In this document: positions 37,783 through 47,018 of the stretch, piece by piece
How positions within the stretch are numbered: position 1 is the stretch's first letter
How the letters are laid out: every line of letters begins with the position of its first letter
Assembly: GCA_016706225.1 (NCBI GenBank)
Contig: JADJKB010000025.1
Location: 620,001 to 684,000, forward strand
Direction: 5' to 3'
DNA from: Myxococcales bacterium
GTDB taxonomy: Bacteria; Myxococcota_A; Polyangia; Polyangiales; Polyangiaceae
Length of the DNA stretch: 64,000 nucleotides
The notes under the pieces: model-generated
The model's database searches: none
Told to the model about the DNA's origin: nothing
The model's input: only the letters and a program-made list of their open reading frames with translations
Translations under genes and position numbers: made by a program

Positions 37783-38919
37783 TCAGCGCTCAGCCGGCCC
37801 GACCACCAAGCGGGGCTCGAGCCGCGCGCGTGTGTCGGCGGCGAACTGGGCAAAGCGCCGCTCCAAGATCGCCCGCCGCGCGTCGGCGACGAGGGTCTCG
37901 TAGAAACAGATGTTGTGCAGCGAAAGCAAGCGATGAACCAGGATTTCTCGGGCCAGATACAGGTGTCTCAGGTACGCGCGACTGAAGCCACCGCGGCATG
38001 CAGGACACGGGCAGTCCTCCTGCAACGGGCGAGTGTCCGAGCGGTACTTGGCCTGTTTGATCACGATCCTGCCATCCTGCACGAAGGCCTGGCCGTTGCG
38101 GCCGTTGCGGGTCGGCATCACACAATCGAAGATGTCGACGCCGGACCCGATGGCGATCAAGAGGTCGATGGGAGTGCCGACACCCATCAGGTAGTGGGGA
38201 CGTTGCGGATCCAGCTGCGGGCCGATCTGTTCGAGTGTGCGGTGCATGTCCGCGGGTGGCTCGCCGACGCTGAACCCGCCGAGCGCGATGCCGTCGAGTG
38301 GCAGCTCGGAGAGCTGGCGCGCGTGGGACAAACGCAGCTCGACTTCCGTGCCGCCCTGCACGATGCCAAACAGCGCTTGTGCCGGCGCTCGGGTCGCCAG
38401 GCAGCGTTTCGCCCAGCGCGTGGTGCGCTCGACCGCTTCGAGCAGGGTGGCACGGGGCGACCCGCCCGGTGGGCAGACGTCGAGCTGCATGGCGATGTCC
38501 GAGCCGAGCAGCGCTTGAACGCGCATGCTCTCTTCCGGCGACAAGAGCTTGCGGTCGCCGTCGAGGTGCGACGAAAACTCGAAGCCCTCTTCGCTCAGCT
38601 TGCAGCGCGACGCCAGGGAGAACGCCTGGAAACCTCCCGAGTCGGTGGCAATGGCGTGCGGCCAGCGCGAAAACCCATGCAAACCTCCGTGCGCGGCCAC
38701 CACCTCGGGGCCGGGCCGCAGCCACAGGTGGTACGTGTTCATGATCAGCATGCGCGCGCCGGTGTCGGCGACTTCGTCCGGTGACAGCGCCTTCACGCTG
38801 GCCTGGGTCCCGACCGGCATGAACGCGGGTGTGGGGACGTCACCGTGCGCCGTTGCGAGCGTTCCGGCCCGTGCGTGGCCATCGGTCCCAGCGAGCGAGA
38901 AGCGGATCGGTGAGCTCAT
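37783..38919 (-). CDS. tgt: Queuine tRNA-ribosyltransferase
   Basis: 378 residues from ATG 38919, which overlaps the queA stop (ATGA). Catalytic and binding motifs: LIMNTYHLWLRPG, ATDSGGFQAFSL (nucleophile Asp region), LFGIVQGGT, GGFSVGEP, FDCVMPTRNGRNGQAF with the second active-site Asp, and the zinc site CPCPACRGGFSRAYLRHL completed by His. It exchanges guanine 34 for preQ1 in tRNAs with GUN anticodons. Operon with queA, which acts on its product. Confidence 0.96.
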   Translation of the reverse strand: MSSPIRFSLAGTDGHARAGTLATAHGDVPTPAFMPVGTQASVKALSPDEVADTGARMLIMNTYHLWLRPGPEVVAAHGGLHGFSRWPHAIATDSGGFQAFSLASRCKLSEEGFEFSSHLDGDRKLLSPEESMRVQALLGSDIAMQLDVCPPGGSPRATLLEAVERTTRWAKRCLATRAPAQALFGIVQGGTEVELRLSHARQLSELPLDGIALGGFSVGEPPADMHRTLEQIGPQLDPQRPHYLMGVGTPIDLLIAIGSGVDIFDCVMPTRNGRNGQAFVQDGRIVIKQAKYRSDTRPLQEDCPCPACRGGFSRAYLRHLYLAREILVHRLLSLHNICFYETLVADARRAILERRFAQFAADTRARLEPRLVVGPAER

Positions 38920-39977
38920 GCTGGCCGCGGCTCGGGTCGTCGGATCGGGATCCACATGGCGTCACCGTAGGACAGGAACCGGTATTTTTGCGAGACCGCG
39001 GCGCGATACGCCGCCAGGGTCGGTTCGAGCCCAGCAAAGGCCGCCACCAACGCCAAGAGGGTGCTCTTCGGCATGTGGAAATTGGTCAACAGCGCGTCGA
39101 CGACACCAAAGCGGTAGCCGGGCTGGATGAGCAGGCGGGTGTCACCCTGGAACGCGCGGACGTGGCCAGGGTGAGCCGCGTCTCTGGCGCTCTCGAGCGC
39201 GCGCACGACGGTGGTGCCCACAGCAACGATCGGCGCGCCGCGGAGGCGCGCGCCGGCGACGGCCTCGACCAGGTCCTCGCCGACCGAGATCGCCTCGGAG
39301 TGCATCGGGTGCTCATCGAGATCATCGCTGCTCACGGGTTTGAAGGTGCCAGGACCGACGTGCAGCGTGACGTGCGCGAGCTCGACGCCTCGTCGTTCCA
39401 GTCGCTCGAACAGCGCTTGGGTCAGGTGGAGGCCCGCCGTGGGGGCGGCCACCGAGCCCGTGCTCCGAGCGAACAAGGTCTGGTAGCGCTCGGCATCCGC
39501 TGGCTCGTCCTCCCTCCGGAGGTAGGGTGGGATCGGGACCCGGCCCACCCGTTCGATGGCGTCGGCGATCGGCCCCGCCGCTTCGAGCTGGACCTCGAGC
39601 TCACCCTCGGGCAGGCGGGCCGCGACCCGGGCCGTGAGCTCGCCGAAATTGAGGTGGCTCTCGAGCTTGAAGCGCTTGGCAGGTCGGCCGAGGGCCGTCC
39701 AGGTCTCCGCCGACCCGGCGGGGCCGCGGCGACGCAGTAGGAGCAGCTCCGCGTGTCCGCCGCCCGGGCGCTGGCCCACCAGACGCGCCCGGAAGACCCG
39801 GGTGTCGTTCAGCACCAGGAGCGCGCCCTCCGGAACGAGCTCCGGGAGGTCGGTCAGCAGCCGGTGCTCGAGCCGAGGGCCCTCGAGGCAGAGCAGGCGC
39901 GCCGCGTCGCGCTCTTTGGGTGGGTACACCGCGATGAGCTCGGGGGGCAGGTCGTAGTCCAGGAGCTGCGTGCGCAC
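38916..39977 (-). CDS. queA: S-adenosylmethionine:tRNA ribosyltransferase-isomerase
   Basis: 353 residues from GTG 39977, normal length for the family. Signature motifs are YDLPPELIAVYPPKERDAAR, LNDTRVFRARL, STGSVAAPTAGLHLT, HVTLHVGPGTFKPV, and the C-terminal LLTNFHMPKSTLLALVAAF. It converts preQ1-tRNA to epoxyqueuosine-tRNA using the ribosyl part of SAM. It overlaps tgt, so the last two tRNA-bound steps before epoxide reduction are co-expressed. Confidence 0.96.
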   Translation of the reverse strand: MRTQLLDYDLPPELIAVYPPKERDAARLLCLEGPRLEHRLLTDLPELVPEGALLVLNDTRVFRARLVGQRPGGGHAELLLLRRRGPAGSAETWTALGRPAKRFKLESHLNFGELTARVAARLPEGELEVQLEAAGPIADAIERVGRVPIPPYLRREDEPADAERYQTLFARSTGSVAAPTAGLHLTQALFERLERRGVELAHVTLHVGPGTFKPVSSDDLDEHPMHSEAISVGEDLVEAVAGARLRGAPIVAVGTTVVRALESARDAAHPGHVRAFQGDTRLLIQPGYRFGVVDALLTNFHMPKSTLLALVAAFAGLEPTLAAYRAAVSQKYRFLSYGDAMWIPIRRPEPRPA

Positions 39978-40042
39978 GGTCGACTCAATCTCGTGGGCTG
40001 GTCAGCACGGCGTGAGCCAGGCGGCGTGGGCCCGCATCGGGT

Positions 40043-41488
40043 TCACTTCGCGTCGTAGGTGATGCCGAGCCGGGTCATCTTGCGCCACAACGTCGTCGGA
40101 CTGATGTCGAGCGCGACCGCTGCGCGCTCTCGGCTGCCGTCGGACCCCCGGAGCGCCCCGAGCACTGCCTGGCGTTCGGCCTCGTCCACGATGTCAGACA
40201 GCGTCTCGCCGGTGGCCCGGGCTTGCTTCTTGGGCGACTGCGGCAAGATGTCGTCGGACGTGATGACGCCGTTCGAGGCCAGCGCGACGGCTTGCTCCAC
40301 CATGTTTTCGAGCTCGCGCACGTTGCCCGGGTAGTCGTATTGAACGAGCTGCTCCATCACGCCTTCACCGAGCAAGGCCCGCTTGTTCATCTTGCGCGTG
40401 TACTTCTCCAGGAAAAACTGGAACAGGAGCGGCACGTCTTCTCGGCGGTCGCGCAACGGCGGCAGGTGGAAGCGTGCGACGTTCAAGCGGTAGTAGAGGT
40501 CCTGACGAAAGCGGCGCTCCTCGACGGCCTCGGACAGGTCGATGTTGGTCGCGGCGAGCACGCGAAGATCGACCGCAATCGGCCGGTTTTCGCCGATTCT
40601 GCGGATCTCACCCTCTTGCAGCGCGCGCAGCAGCTTGGCCTGGAAAGCCAGCGTGGTCTCGGCGATCTCGTCGAAGAAGAACGTGCCTCCGTCCGCTTCC
40701 TCGAACAAACCCTTGCGGGCGTGAGCGGCGCCCGTGAACGCACCGCGGGCGTGCCCGAACAGCTCGCTCTCGAGCAGGGTCTCCGTGATGGCAGCGCAGT
40801 TGACCGTGACGAAGGGGCGGTCGGCGCGCTTGCTGTTGGCGTGGACCGCGCGGGCCACCAGCTCCTTGCCGGTCCCGCTCTCGCCCGTGATGAGTACGAT
40901 GGCATCGGTGGGTGCGATCTTCGTCACGCGGGTCATGACGTCGCGAATGGATTGTGAGCGCCCGATGATGTTCTCGAAGTGGTAGCGCTCCTTGAACTCC
41001 TGCGCGAACAGCTGAACCTGCCCATGCAGGCGCCGGCTCTCGAGGGCCTTCGACACCTTGACGATCAGCTCTTGCTCGCCGAAGGGCTTCTGAATGTAGT
41101 CGAAGGCGCCCAGCCGCATGGCCTCGACGGCGCTCTCGATGGTGCCGTAGGCGGTCATCACGATGACCTCCGTCATCGGCTGTGACTCTTTGATCGTCCT
41201 GAGCACGTCGATGCCGTCGAACTCACCCATGCGCAGATCGGTGATGACGACGTCGTAGGCTCCGGTCGACCCGAGCTCGCGACCCTGTGCGCCGTCGCTC
41301 GCCTCGTCGACCTCGTAGCCGCCTCCCCGCAGCATCATCGCCAGGGTGGTGCGCATGTTGCGCTGGTCGTCGACCACCAAGATCTTCCCGGGGCGTTCCT
41401 CTGCCCCGGCGCTCAGCCGGGCGCCGGGTTTACCCGCCGCCGCTGACGCCGCCTCCGGCTCCGATCCCCGTGAGCTGCCCGCTGCCAC
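40043..41488 (-). CDS. NtrC-type sigma-54-dependent response regulator
   Basis: 481 residues from a GTG, with a 34-residue low-complexity lead. Receiver domain (about 35-150): KILVVDDQ, phospho-acceptor Asp in VVITDLRMGEFDG, and MTAYG, KPF. AAA+ domain: Walker A GESGTGKE, sigma-54 loop GAFTGA, Walker B FFFDEIAE. A Fis-type helix-turn-helix ends the protein (RERAAVALDISPTTLWRKM). It activates sigma-54 promoters on phosphorylation. No histidine kinase is adjacent; the divergent neighbour at 41640 carries another receiver. Targets unknown. Confidence 0.94.
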   Translation of the reverse strand: MAAGSSRGSEPEAASAAAGKPGARLSAGAEERPGKILVVDDQRNMRTTLAMMLRGGGYEVDEASDGAQGRELGSTGAYDVVITDLRMGEFDGIDVLRTIKESQPMTEVIVMTAYGTIESAVEAMRLGAFDYIQKPFGEQELIVKVSKALESRRLHGQVQLFAQEFKERYHFENIIGRSQSIRDVMTRVTKIAPTDAIVLITGESGTGKELVARAVHANSKRADRPFVTVNCAAITETLLESELFGHARGAFTGAAHARKGLFEEADGGTFFFDEIAETTLAFQAKLLRALQEGEIRRIGENRPIAVDLRVLAATNIDLSEAVEERRFRQDLYYRLNVARFHLPPLRDRREDVPLLFQFFLEKYTRKMNKRALLGEGVMEQLVQYDYPGNVRELENMVEQAVALASNGVITSDDILPQSPKKQARATGETLSDIVDEAERQAVLGALRGSDGSRERAAVALDISPTTLWRKMTRLGITYDAK

Positions 41489-41639
41489 TGCCGATTACCC
41501 CGATGCTGACTGGGACCGACTTTGCGGCCACCTTCGTTCGATCATGCCTCGTTGAGGCTAGTCGCGTCGGACTTCGGTTTCCAGAACTTCACGTTTTGTC
41601 GCTAGCGGGCGGGAGCTGGCATAAAATGGCGGGTCACCG

Positions 41640-43136
41640 ATGAGCCAGGGCAAAAAGCAGATCGGGAGGATCCTTCTTCAGCAGCGCGCGCTGACGCCGG
41701 AACAGCTCGAGCGGGCGTTGTCCGAGGGCGGAGGCCGGCTCGCGTCGCGGCTCATCGAGTCCGGGACCATCACCGATGTCGCAGCGCTCAAGGCGTTGAG
41801 CGAACAACACGGGATCCCAGGTATCGACCTGGCCCAGCTCTGCCTGCGACTCGAGGATCTCGAGCTCTTGCCGCGGGAGATCGCCGAGAAACATCTGATC
41901 TTGCCGGTGCTGGTCCGAGAAGATCGCTTGTTCATCGCCATGGCCAATCCGCGGGAGCGCACGGTGCTCGACGAGCTCGAGTTCGTGACCGGGAAGAAGG
42001 CCTACCCGTACGTCGCCCTCGAGACCTCACTGACGAAGGTGATCCAGGAGGCGTACACGCGTAAGGCGCGCGGGGAGGCGTACTACATTGGTCCGCGCTG
42101 TCCGCCCGAGGTGCTGAAGAAGTACGGACTCGAGAGCGTCGAGCAGGCGGGCAGCATCCCGCCGAGCGCTGCCAGCATTCCGCCGCCAGACGAGACGTTT
42201 TCGCCGCTGACGGCGCCGGGCGTGGTGGTCGACGACCAGATCGGCCGCGTCTCCCAGTCGCGGGAGGTGGAGGACGACCACTTCGGGGAGACCTCGAGGG
42301 AGCTGAGCGTCGTCGCGATGTTGCCCGAGGCCATTCCCGATTCGGCGCCCGGCCAGACGCCGGCGGGCGCCAAGACGGTGCTCGTCGTCGACGACGAGGA
42401 CGACATCCGAAAGATGCTCAAGCGCCTGCTGACGAGTCACGGCTACCGCGTGCTCGAGGCGGATCGTGGGCTCGCGGCATTGCACCTGGTCAAGGAGCAG
42501 ACCCCGGACCTGATCATCTTGGATGCCATGCTGCCGGAGGTGCACGGGTTCGACATTGCTCGGCGCATCAAGGGCAGCGCGCGTTACGGTCACATCCCGA
42601 TCATCATGATCAGCGCCGTCTATCGCGGCTGGCGGTATGCCGAGGATCTGAAGCAGAGCTGCGGCGTCGACTTCTATCTGGAGAAGCCATTCCGGATTGC
42701 CGACGTCCTCCGCGGCGTCGAGGTGGCCCTCTCTCAACAGCAGACTGCGCCGAGGTCGGAGGCCCGCGCTCAGAGCAGTGAGGAGGCTGAGGCCTGCCTG
42801 GAGGCGGGGGTTAAGGCCTATCAGGCCGGGCAGGTGGAGGTGGCCATTGCGCACCTCCAGCAGGGCCTGGCCATCGACCCGCTGGCCTACCGCCTCCACC
42901 TCCACCTGGGCCTCCTGTACGGAAAACAGGGCCAGGTTTACGAGGCGATCAGCGAGCTCGAGACCGCGGTGGACATCAACGACCGCCATTTCCCGGCCGT
43001 CAAGAATCTGGCCATCCTCTACCAGAAGGCCGGTTTTCGGAACAAAGCTGCTGAAATGTGGGAGCGGGCGCTGAAGCTCGCGCCGGACGAGCCGACGCGG
43101 ACCAGCATCAAGCAGAACATCCTGAACCTGTTGTGA
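41640..43136 (+). CDS. MshEN - receiver - TPR protein
   Basis: 498 residues. The N-terminal about 130 residues resemble the MshEN/T2SSE_N domain (IGRILLQQRALTPEQLERAL, EKHLILPVLVREDRLFIAMANP) that binds cyclic-di-GMP in MshE-type ATPases. A Pro/Ser-rich linker is followed by a receiver domain (about 245-365: VLVVDDEDD, phospho-Asp in LIILDAMLPEVHG, Lys in YLEKPF) and TPR repeats (about 390-495). It has no output enzyme, so it is probably an adaptor integrating a nucleotide signal and phosphorylation. It is divergent from the NtrC-type gene. Confidence 0.85.
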   Translation: MSQGKKQIGRILLQQRALTPEQLERALSEGGGRLASRLIESGTITDVAALKALSEQHGIPGIDLAQLCLRLEDLELLPREIAEKHLILPVLVREDRLFIAMANPRERTVLDELEFVTGKKAYPYVALETSLTKVIQEAYTRKARGEAYYIGPRCPPEVLKKYGLESVEQAGSIPPSAASIPPPDETFSPLTAPGVVVDDQIGRVSQSREVEDDHFGETSRELSVVAMLPEAIPDSAPGQTPAGAKTVLVVDDEDDIRKMLKRLLTSHGYRVLEADRGLAALHLVKEQTPDLIILDAMLPEVHGFDIARRIKGSARYGHIPIIMISAVYRGWRYAEDLKQSCGVDFYLEKPFRIADVLRGVEVALSQQQTAPRSEARAQSSEEAEACLEAGVKAYQAGQVEVAIAHLQQGLAIDPLAYRLHLHLGLLYGKQGQVYEAISELETAVDINDRHFPAVKNLAILYQKAGFRNKAAEMWERALKLAPDEPTRTSIKQNILNLL

Positions 43137-43206
43137 AAGAGCTTTCGCGCCGCAAGGAGCCCCGCGCTATCCTGTCCACCACCTGAGGCCCGTCGCCGGC
43201 CCCCCA

Positions 43207-44913
43207 ATGAAATTCCTCTGCCCGTCCTGCAAGGCGAAGTACCAAATCGCCGACGAGAAGGTCGCCGGTCGGTCGGTCCGGATGAAGTGCCGCAAGTGCG
43301 GGTACTTGATCAGCATCGGGAAGGCGGTGACCGAGGGCTCGGTGTCGCGCAAAGACTCGAGCATGGCGCCGCCCGCGGACGACGAGCCCGAGTCCGCGGC
43401 TCCATCGCACGCGCCGGCTGCCGGTTGGAACGAGCCCGGCGCCCGCTCATCCCAACCATCGCCGCCGGCGCGACCGCCGCCGAGGCCGCGGCCTGGCGCT
43501 GGACCGGTGGCACCCCCGCGGGGCGCGTCGGGCGGAGCTGGCATGGAGACGACCGGAAGTTACGGTCACGCTCCTCTTCCGCACTCACCCAAGAACGGCA
43601 ATGGGGCGGGTGCGCGTCACGCGTTTCGTGTGGAAGCGCCGCCCGTGCACCGCGACGAAGATGAGCGGACCGTCATCGCGGGGCTCGGCGCGTTGTCCTC
43701 GGCCTTCAGCGAGAGCGTCGCTGGTCCCGAATCGAGCACGTTGGCGGCATCGCTCGCTGCAACCGACGAGTGGTACGTCGGCATCAACGGGGTTCCGGTG
43801 GGTCCGATCCGCCTGAGCGAGCTGCGCTCGAAAGCAGCGTCGGGATCGATTTCGAACGAATCGCTGGTCTGGAGAGAGGGCTTCGAGCAGTGGCTGCCGC
43901 TGTCCAATTTCCCAGAGCTCGTTGCCATCGTCGAAGAGGGTTTCTCGAGCGCCCGTGCGTCGCTGACACCACTCAGCCCCGCCGTGTCGCCGCATCCCGC
44001 ACCGCCATCGGCCCCACGCCCGGAGGTGTATGATCCCTTCGCTTTGCCCGGCGGAACGCCGGTCGTTGCCCAGGATCCGTTCCAAGAAATGCTGCGTCCC
44101 TCGCAGCCTGTGCCGGAGCAGGTCGCAGGCTTCGGTCTGCAGGTGCCCGCGGCATCGCCGTTTGGCCCGGGCGGCGCGGTGTTGCCCGTCGAGGCACCCC
44201 GCGTCGACTCCGAAGACGTGGTCCTCGGAGTCCCCCGGCGCAGCTCCTCTGCCTTCGCCTGGATCGCCGTCGGGATCGCCCTGATGCTGGGCCTGACGAT
44301 CGGGTTCGTGATGTTCAGCCGCAAACCGCCGGAGCCGATCGTGAAGTACGTCGAGGTCCCGGCCAAGGCTGGCGAGGCACCGGTTGGCGCGAACACCGGG
44401 GGGCCTGCCGAGATCGGCGAGGTCGCCGTCGAAGTCGATGCGGGCGGTGGCAAGACCATCCGCACCGGCGGCGCCGTGGCCGCGGCCGGGAAGACTCCCG
44501 GCGACAAGGGCGAGGAAAAGCCCCTCACGGGGCTGTCTGGACTCCAGGGTCTTCAGGGCAGCGGGCCTTCGAGCGGACCGGGGTCGGGGACGACCGCAGG
44601 CGGCAGCAGTGGACAGCCGCTCGACTCGGGAGAAATTCAAAAGACCGTGGGCAAGTACACCGGCAGCGTGAAGCGCAGCTGCTGGCAGCCGGCGCTGGAC
44701 GCACGCAGCAAAGACGCGCCGACATCCGCACGGGTCAACGTGGCGATCGTCGTGTCGCCGAGCGGGAGTGTTCAGAGCGTCTCGACGAGCGGTGACCCCA
44801 AGGGTTACCCGGGACTCGCTGGCTGCATCGCGGCGCGGGTCAAGTCCTGGCAGTTCCCGGCCTCGAGCGGTTCGACGACCGTCAACGTGCCGTTCGTCTT
44901 TGCGTCACAATGA
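43207..44913 (+). CDS. GltJ/AgmX-like protein: zinc ribbon, GYF, membrane helix, TonB-C-like domain
   Basis: 568 residues. The N-terminus is an MJ0042-type zinc ribbon (CPSCKAKYQIADEKV with CRKCGY), then a Pro-rich linker, a GYF_2 domain at about 180-240 (WYVGINGVPVGPIRLSELRS), a second linker, one helix near 355-375 (FAWIAVGIALMLGLTIGFVM) and a C-terminal AgmX/PglI-type domain (VNVAIVVSPSGSVQSV, SWQFPAS) ending in NVPFVFASQ. This order matches GltJ of the Myxococcus Agl-Glt gliding complex, where the cytoplasmic ribbon and GYF contact polarity proteins and the periplasmic end meets Glt proteins. Orthology is not proven. Confidence 0.85.
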   Translation: MKFLCPSCKAKYQIADEKVAGRSVRMKCRKCGYLISIGKAVTEGSVSRKDSSMAPPADDEPESAAPSHAPAAGWNEPGARSSQPSPPARPPPRPRPGAGPVAPPRGASGGAGMETTGSYGHAPLPHSPKNGNGAGARHAFRVEAPPVHRDEDERTVIAGLGALSSAFSESVAGPESSTLAASLAATDEWYVGINGVPVGPIRLSELRSKAASGSISNESLVWREGFEQWLPLSNFPELVAIVEEGFSSARASLTPLSPAVSPHPAPPSAPRPEVYDPFALPGGTPVVAQDPFQEMLRPSQPVPEQVAGFGLQVPAASPFGPGGAVLPVEAPRVDSEDVVLGVPRRSSSAFAWIAVGIALMLGLTIGFVMFSRKPPEPIVKYVEVPAKAGEAPVGANTGGPAEIGEVAVEVDAGGGKTIRTGGAVAAAGKTPGDKGEEKPLTGLSGLQGLQGSGPSSGPGSGTTAGGSSGQPLDSGEIQKTVGKYTGSVKRSCWQPALDARSKDAPTSARVNVAIVVSPSGSVQSVSTSGDPKGYPGLAGCIAARVKSWQFPASSGSTTVNVPFVFASQ

Positions 44914-44942
44914 AAAACGCGCCAGCGGTTGCCCGATGGCGC
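44913..44942 (-). terminator. Intrinsic terminator of rnpB
   Basis: On the minus strand the sequence after the RNase P RNA folds as GCGCCA (44942-44937) paired with TGGCGC (44924-44919), with a 12-base loop, followed by GTTTTT. It also overlaps the stop of the convergent GltJ-like gene and could end that transcript less efficiently, since the U tract is on the other strand. Confidence 0.8.
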
Positions 44943-45318
44943 GGTCAGAGTGGCCCATAAGCCGGGTTCTGTGTGCCGGCGGAGTTGCCCCCGATCGGCG
45001 TGACGATCATTCCTCTGGGACCCGCGTCGCCGCGAGCCTCGTGCGGCCTACCCCGGGGCTCGGGCGGGCAGCCCTCAGTCGCCCCTGTACGTGGCCTTGC
45101 TCCGGATGGGGTTTGCCTTGCCACGACCGTTACCGGCCGCGCGGTGGGCTCTTACCCCACCTTTTCACCCTTACCCGGGGATCCCCGGGCGGTCTGATTT
45201 TCTGTGGCACTTTCCTCGAGATCACCCTCACCGGGCGTTACCCGGCATCCTGCCCTACGGAGCCCGGACTTTCCTCCCGGACCAGAAGGCCCGGGCGATC
45301 GTCAGGTCCACTCTGACC
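44943..45318 (-). ncRNA. rnpB: RNase P RNA, bacterial type A
   Basis: The minus strand contains the two diagnostic conserved blocks: GAGGAAAGTCCGGGCTCC near the 5' end (about 45258-45275) and ACAGAACCCGGCTTAT near the 3' end (about 44955-44972). The ends pair as helix P1: GGTCAGAGTGG at 45318 and CCACTCTGACC at 44943. Length is about 376 nt, typical of the A type. It is the catalytic RNA of tRNA 5' maturation. A TATGCT -10 box (45324-45329) sits just upstream, only 45 bases after the rpoH stop. Confidence 0.96.
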
Positions 45319-45362
45319 CGCGCAGCATAACACTGTAGCCGCGCGTGTGGGGGCCCTCGCGT

Positions 45363-46244
45363 TCAGGCGGCGTGTTCGAGATCGAGCCGCGAGCCCGTCT
45401 CCTTCGAGATCTCTGCGATTCGGTGGCGCAGCTTGCGCTTGGCCCGCTCTTCGAGCTGACGAGCGCGCTCGCGAGAGACCCCGAGGCGGCGACCAATCTC
45501 GGCCAGAGAGAGCTCGTCTTCGGCGTCCGCCATCATCCGCTTCTCGACGATGTACCGCTCGCGCACGTCAAGATCTTGAACCGCACGACGCACGGCGACC
45601 TTCACCTCGTCACGTGACTCGTCGAAGGAGAGTGATGTCTCTTGGTCGGTGCTCGGAGAGACGAGGGTGTCCACCAGGCTGGTGGCGGAGTCGTCGAAGA
45701 CCTTACCGTCCAGGGACAGATCACGGGTGTCGAGCCGTCGCACCATCGACGAGATCTGAGTTGGTGTGACGCCGAACTTCACCGCCAAGATCTCGTCCGT
45801 CTTCTCCTCGTCGCCGATCAAGTTCATCACGCGGGTGCGCTCGCGTCGCAGCTTGAAAAAGAGCTTCGAGCGCAGCGCGCCCGAGCCGACGCCGACCAGG
45901 CTCCAGGAGCGGATCACGTAACCGAGCACGTAGGCTCGGATCCAGTAGGCCGCATAGGTCACGAAGCGGTTTCCCCGTTTCGGCTCGAACTTCTTCAGGG
46001 CGTGCACGATGCCGAAGTTGCCCTCGGCGATCAGCTCCGAGAGCGGCACCCCGTAGCGGCGATACTTGAGGGCGATGGCCACCACGTAGCGCAAATGCGC
46101 CCGGATCAGCTGATCCGCCGCCCGTTCGTCGGCGGTCTTGGCCCAGCGCAGCGTGAGCACGAGCTCCTCCTCGCGGGTCAGCTTCGGATACTGGTGAACC
46201 TGCGAGATATAGCGGGAAAGTGAGGGGTCAGATTCGCGTGCCAT
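45363..46244 (-). CDS. rpoH: RpoH-type (sigma-32) RNA polymerase sigma factor
   Basis: 293 residues from ATG 46244 with GGAG four bases upstream. Regions 2 to 4 are complete: RAHLRYVVAIALKYRRYGVP, LIAEGNFGIVHALKKFEPKR, FVTYAAYWIRAYVLGYVIRS, then SKLFFKLRRE, which matches the RpoH box, and the region 4 helix-turn-helix SLAEIGRRLGVSRERARQLE. In proteobacteria RpoH drives heat-shock genes; myxobacteria carry several such factors. A TTGACA promoter precedes it and rnpB follows on the same strand. Confidence 0.9.
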   Translation of the reverse strand: MARESDPSLSRYISQVHQYPKLTREEELVLTLRWAKTADERAADQLIRAHLRYVVAIALKYRRYGVPLSELIAEGNFGIVHALKKFEPKRGNRFVTYAAYWIRAYVLGYVIRSWSLVGVGSGALRSKLFFKLRRERTRVMNLIGDEEKTDEILAVKFGVTPTQISSMVRRLDTRDLSLDGKVFDDSATSLVDTLVSPSTDQETSLSFDESRDEVKVAVRRAVQDLDVRERYIVEKRMMADAEDELSLAEIGRRLGVSRERARQLEERAKRKLRHRIAEISKETGSRLDLEHAA

Positions 46245-46332
46245 GTTTCTCCGGGGGTCGGCTTCGTCTACTCGCTGTCCAAGCCCAGTGCGGCGCGCTC
46301 CCTTCGGGTCGGAGTCGCTGCCGGGCTGCCAC

Positions 46333-46360
46333 AACATCACCTTACGTAACTTTTTGTCAA
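46333..46360 (-). promoter_or_regulatory. Candidate sigma-70 promoter of rpoH
   Basis: Minus strand: TTGACA at 46360-46355, a 16-base gap, then GATGTT at 46338-46333. The -35 is perfect and the region is locally AT-rich compared with its surroundings. It lies about 90 bases upstream of the rpoH start. The rest of 46245-46547 contains no evident gene. Confidence 0.45.
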
Positions 46361-46547
46361 CCCGGGGCTCGGGCGGTAATTCCCCGTGGCTGCTCGGAAC
46401 TACGGGGGAGTTGGGCCTCGGGTTGCTCGCTCGGATTCAGGAGCACAAAACGCAGACGCCCGGCTAAAGAGCCAGGCGTCGAGTTGAAGCCGGTTGGACG
46501 CCGCTAGGACAGTCGACCCGGCGGGGGGGCCCCGAAGCGCCGCGAAA

Positions 46548-46871
46548 CTAGGCGCTGAACGAAGACCCGCAGCCACACGAGCCGGTCACGTTCGGGTTTC
46601 CGAACTTGAAGCCCGCCCCGTGCACGCCGTCGACGTAGTCGATCTCGGTCCCATCCAAGTATTGATAGCTCAGGGGGTCGACGAACAAGAGCACGCCGTT
46701 GGACTCGAACTGCTCGTCCATGTCCGTGGGTTTGTCCTCGAAGTAGAGGTCATACTGGAACCCCGCACAGCCGCCACCAATCACGCGAAGTCTGAGGCCC
46801 TGGCCCGCGAGGCCCTCTGCGTCGGCGATTTCCTTCACCTTTTCTGCTGCCGTCGATGTAATCGCGATCAT
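46548..46871 (-). CDS. erpA: A-type iron-sulfur cluster carrier (ErpA/IscA family)
   Basis: 107 residues. The three cluster-ligand cysteines are visible: GGGCAGFQYDLYF near residue 34 and the C-terminal SCGCGSSF. GVLLFVDPLSYQYLDGTEIDY and GAGFKFGNPN are typical of the family. It passes 4Fe-4S clusters to target enzymes such as the radical SAM proteins, ferredoxin oxidoreductase and others encoded nearby. A perfect TATACT box (46914-46919, minus) lies about 45 bases upstream. ErpA and IscA are not distinguishable from sequence alone here. Confidence 0.9.
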   Translation of the reverse strand: MIAITSTAAEKVKEIADAEGLAGQGLRLRVIGGGCAGFQYDLYFEDKPTDMDEQFESNGVLLFVDPLSYQYLDGTEIDYVDGVHGAGFKFGNPNVTGSCGCGSSFSA

Positions 46872-47018
46872 CTTGCTCCGCTCGTTTCAGACGGGGGCGA
46901 CCCGCCGCGGCACAGTATAAGCGACCCAACCCCACATCGCTAGCCTCCCCCGTTGCCGTGGCGCCCCGCCGGGCGGCGAACGGGCCGCAAGTCGGGGTCG
47001 TGGTAGCGAAGGCAGCCG

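Noticed and set aside
37308..37985. 225-codon frame with Ser-Pro repeats through the hexanucleotide tract, and Glu-Gly or Arg-Ala versions on other frames
   Set aside because: The open frame is produced by the stop-free tandem repeat; flanking residues are low complexity and it overlaps tgt.
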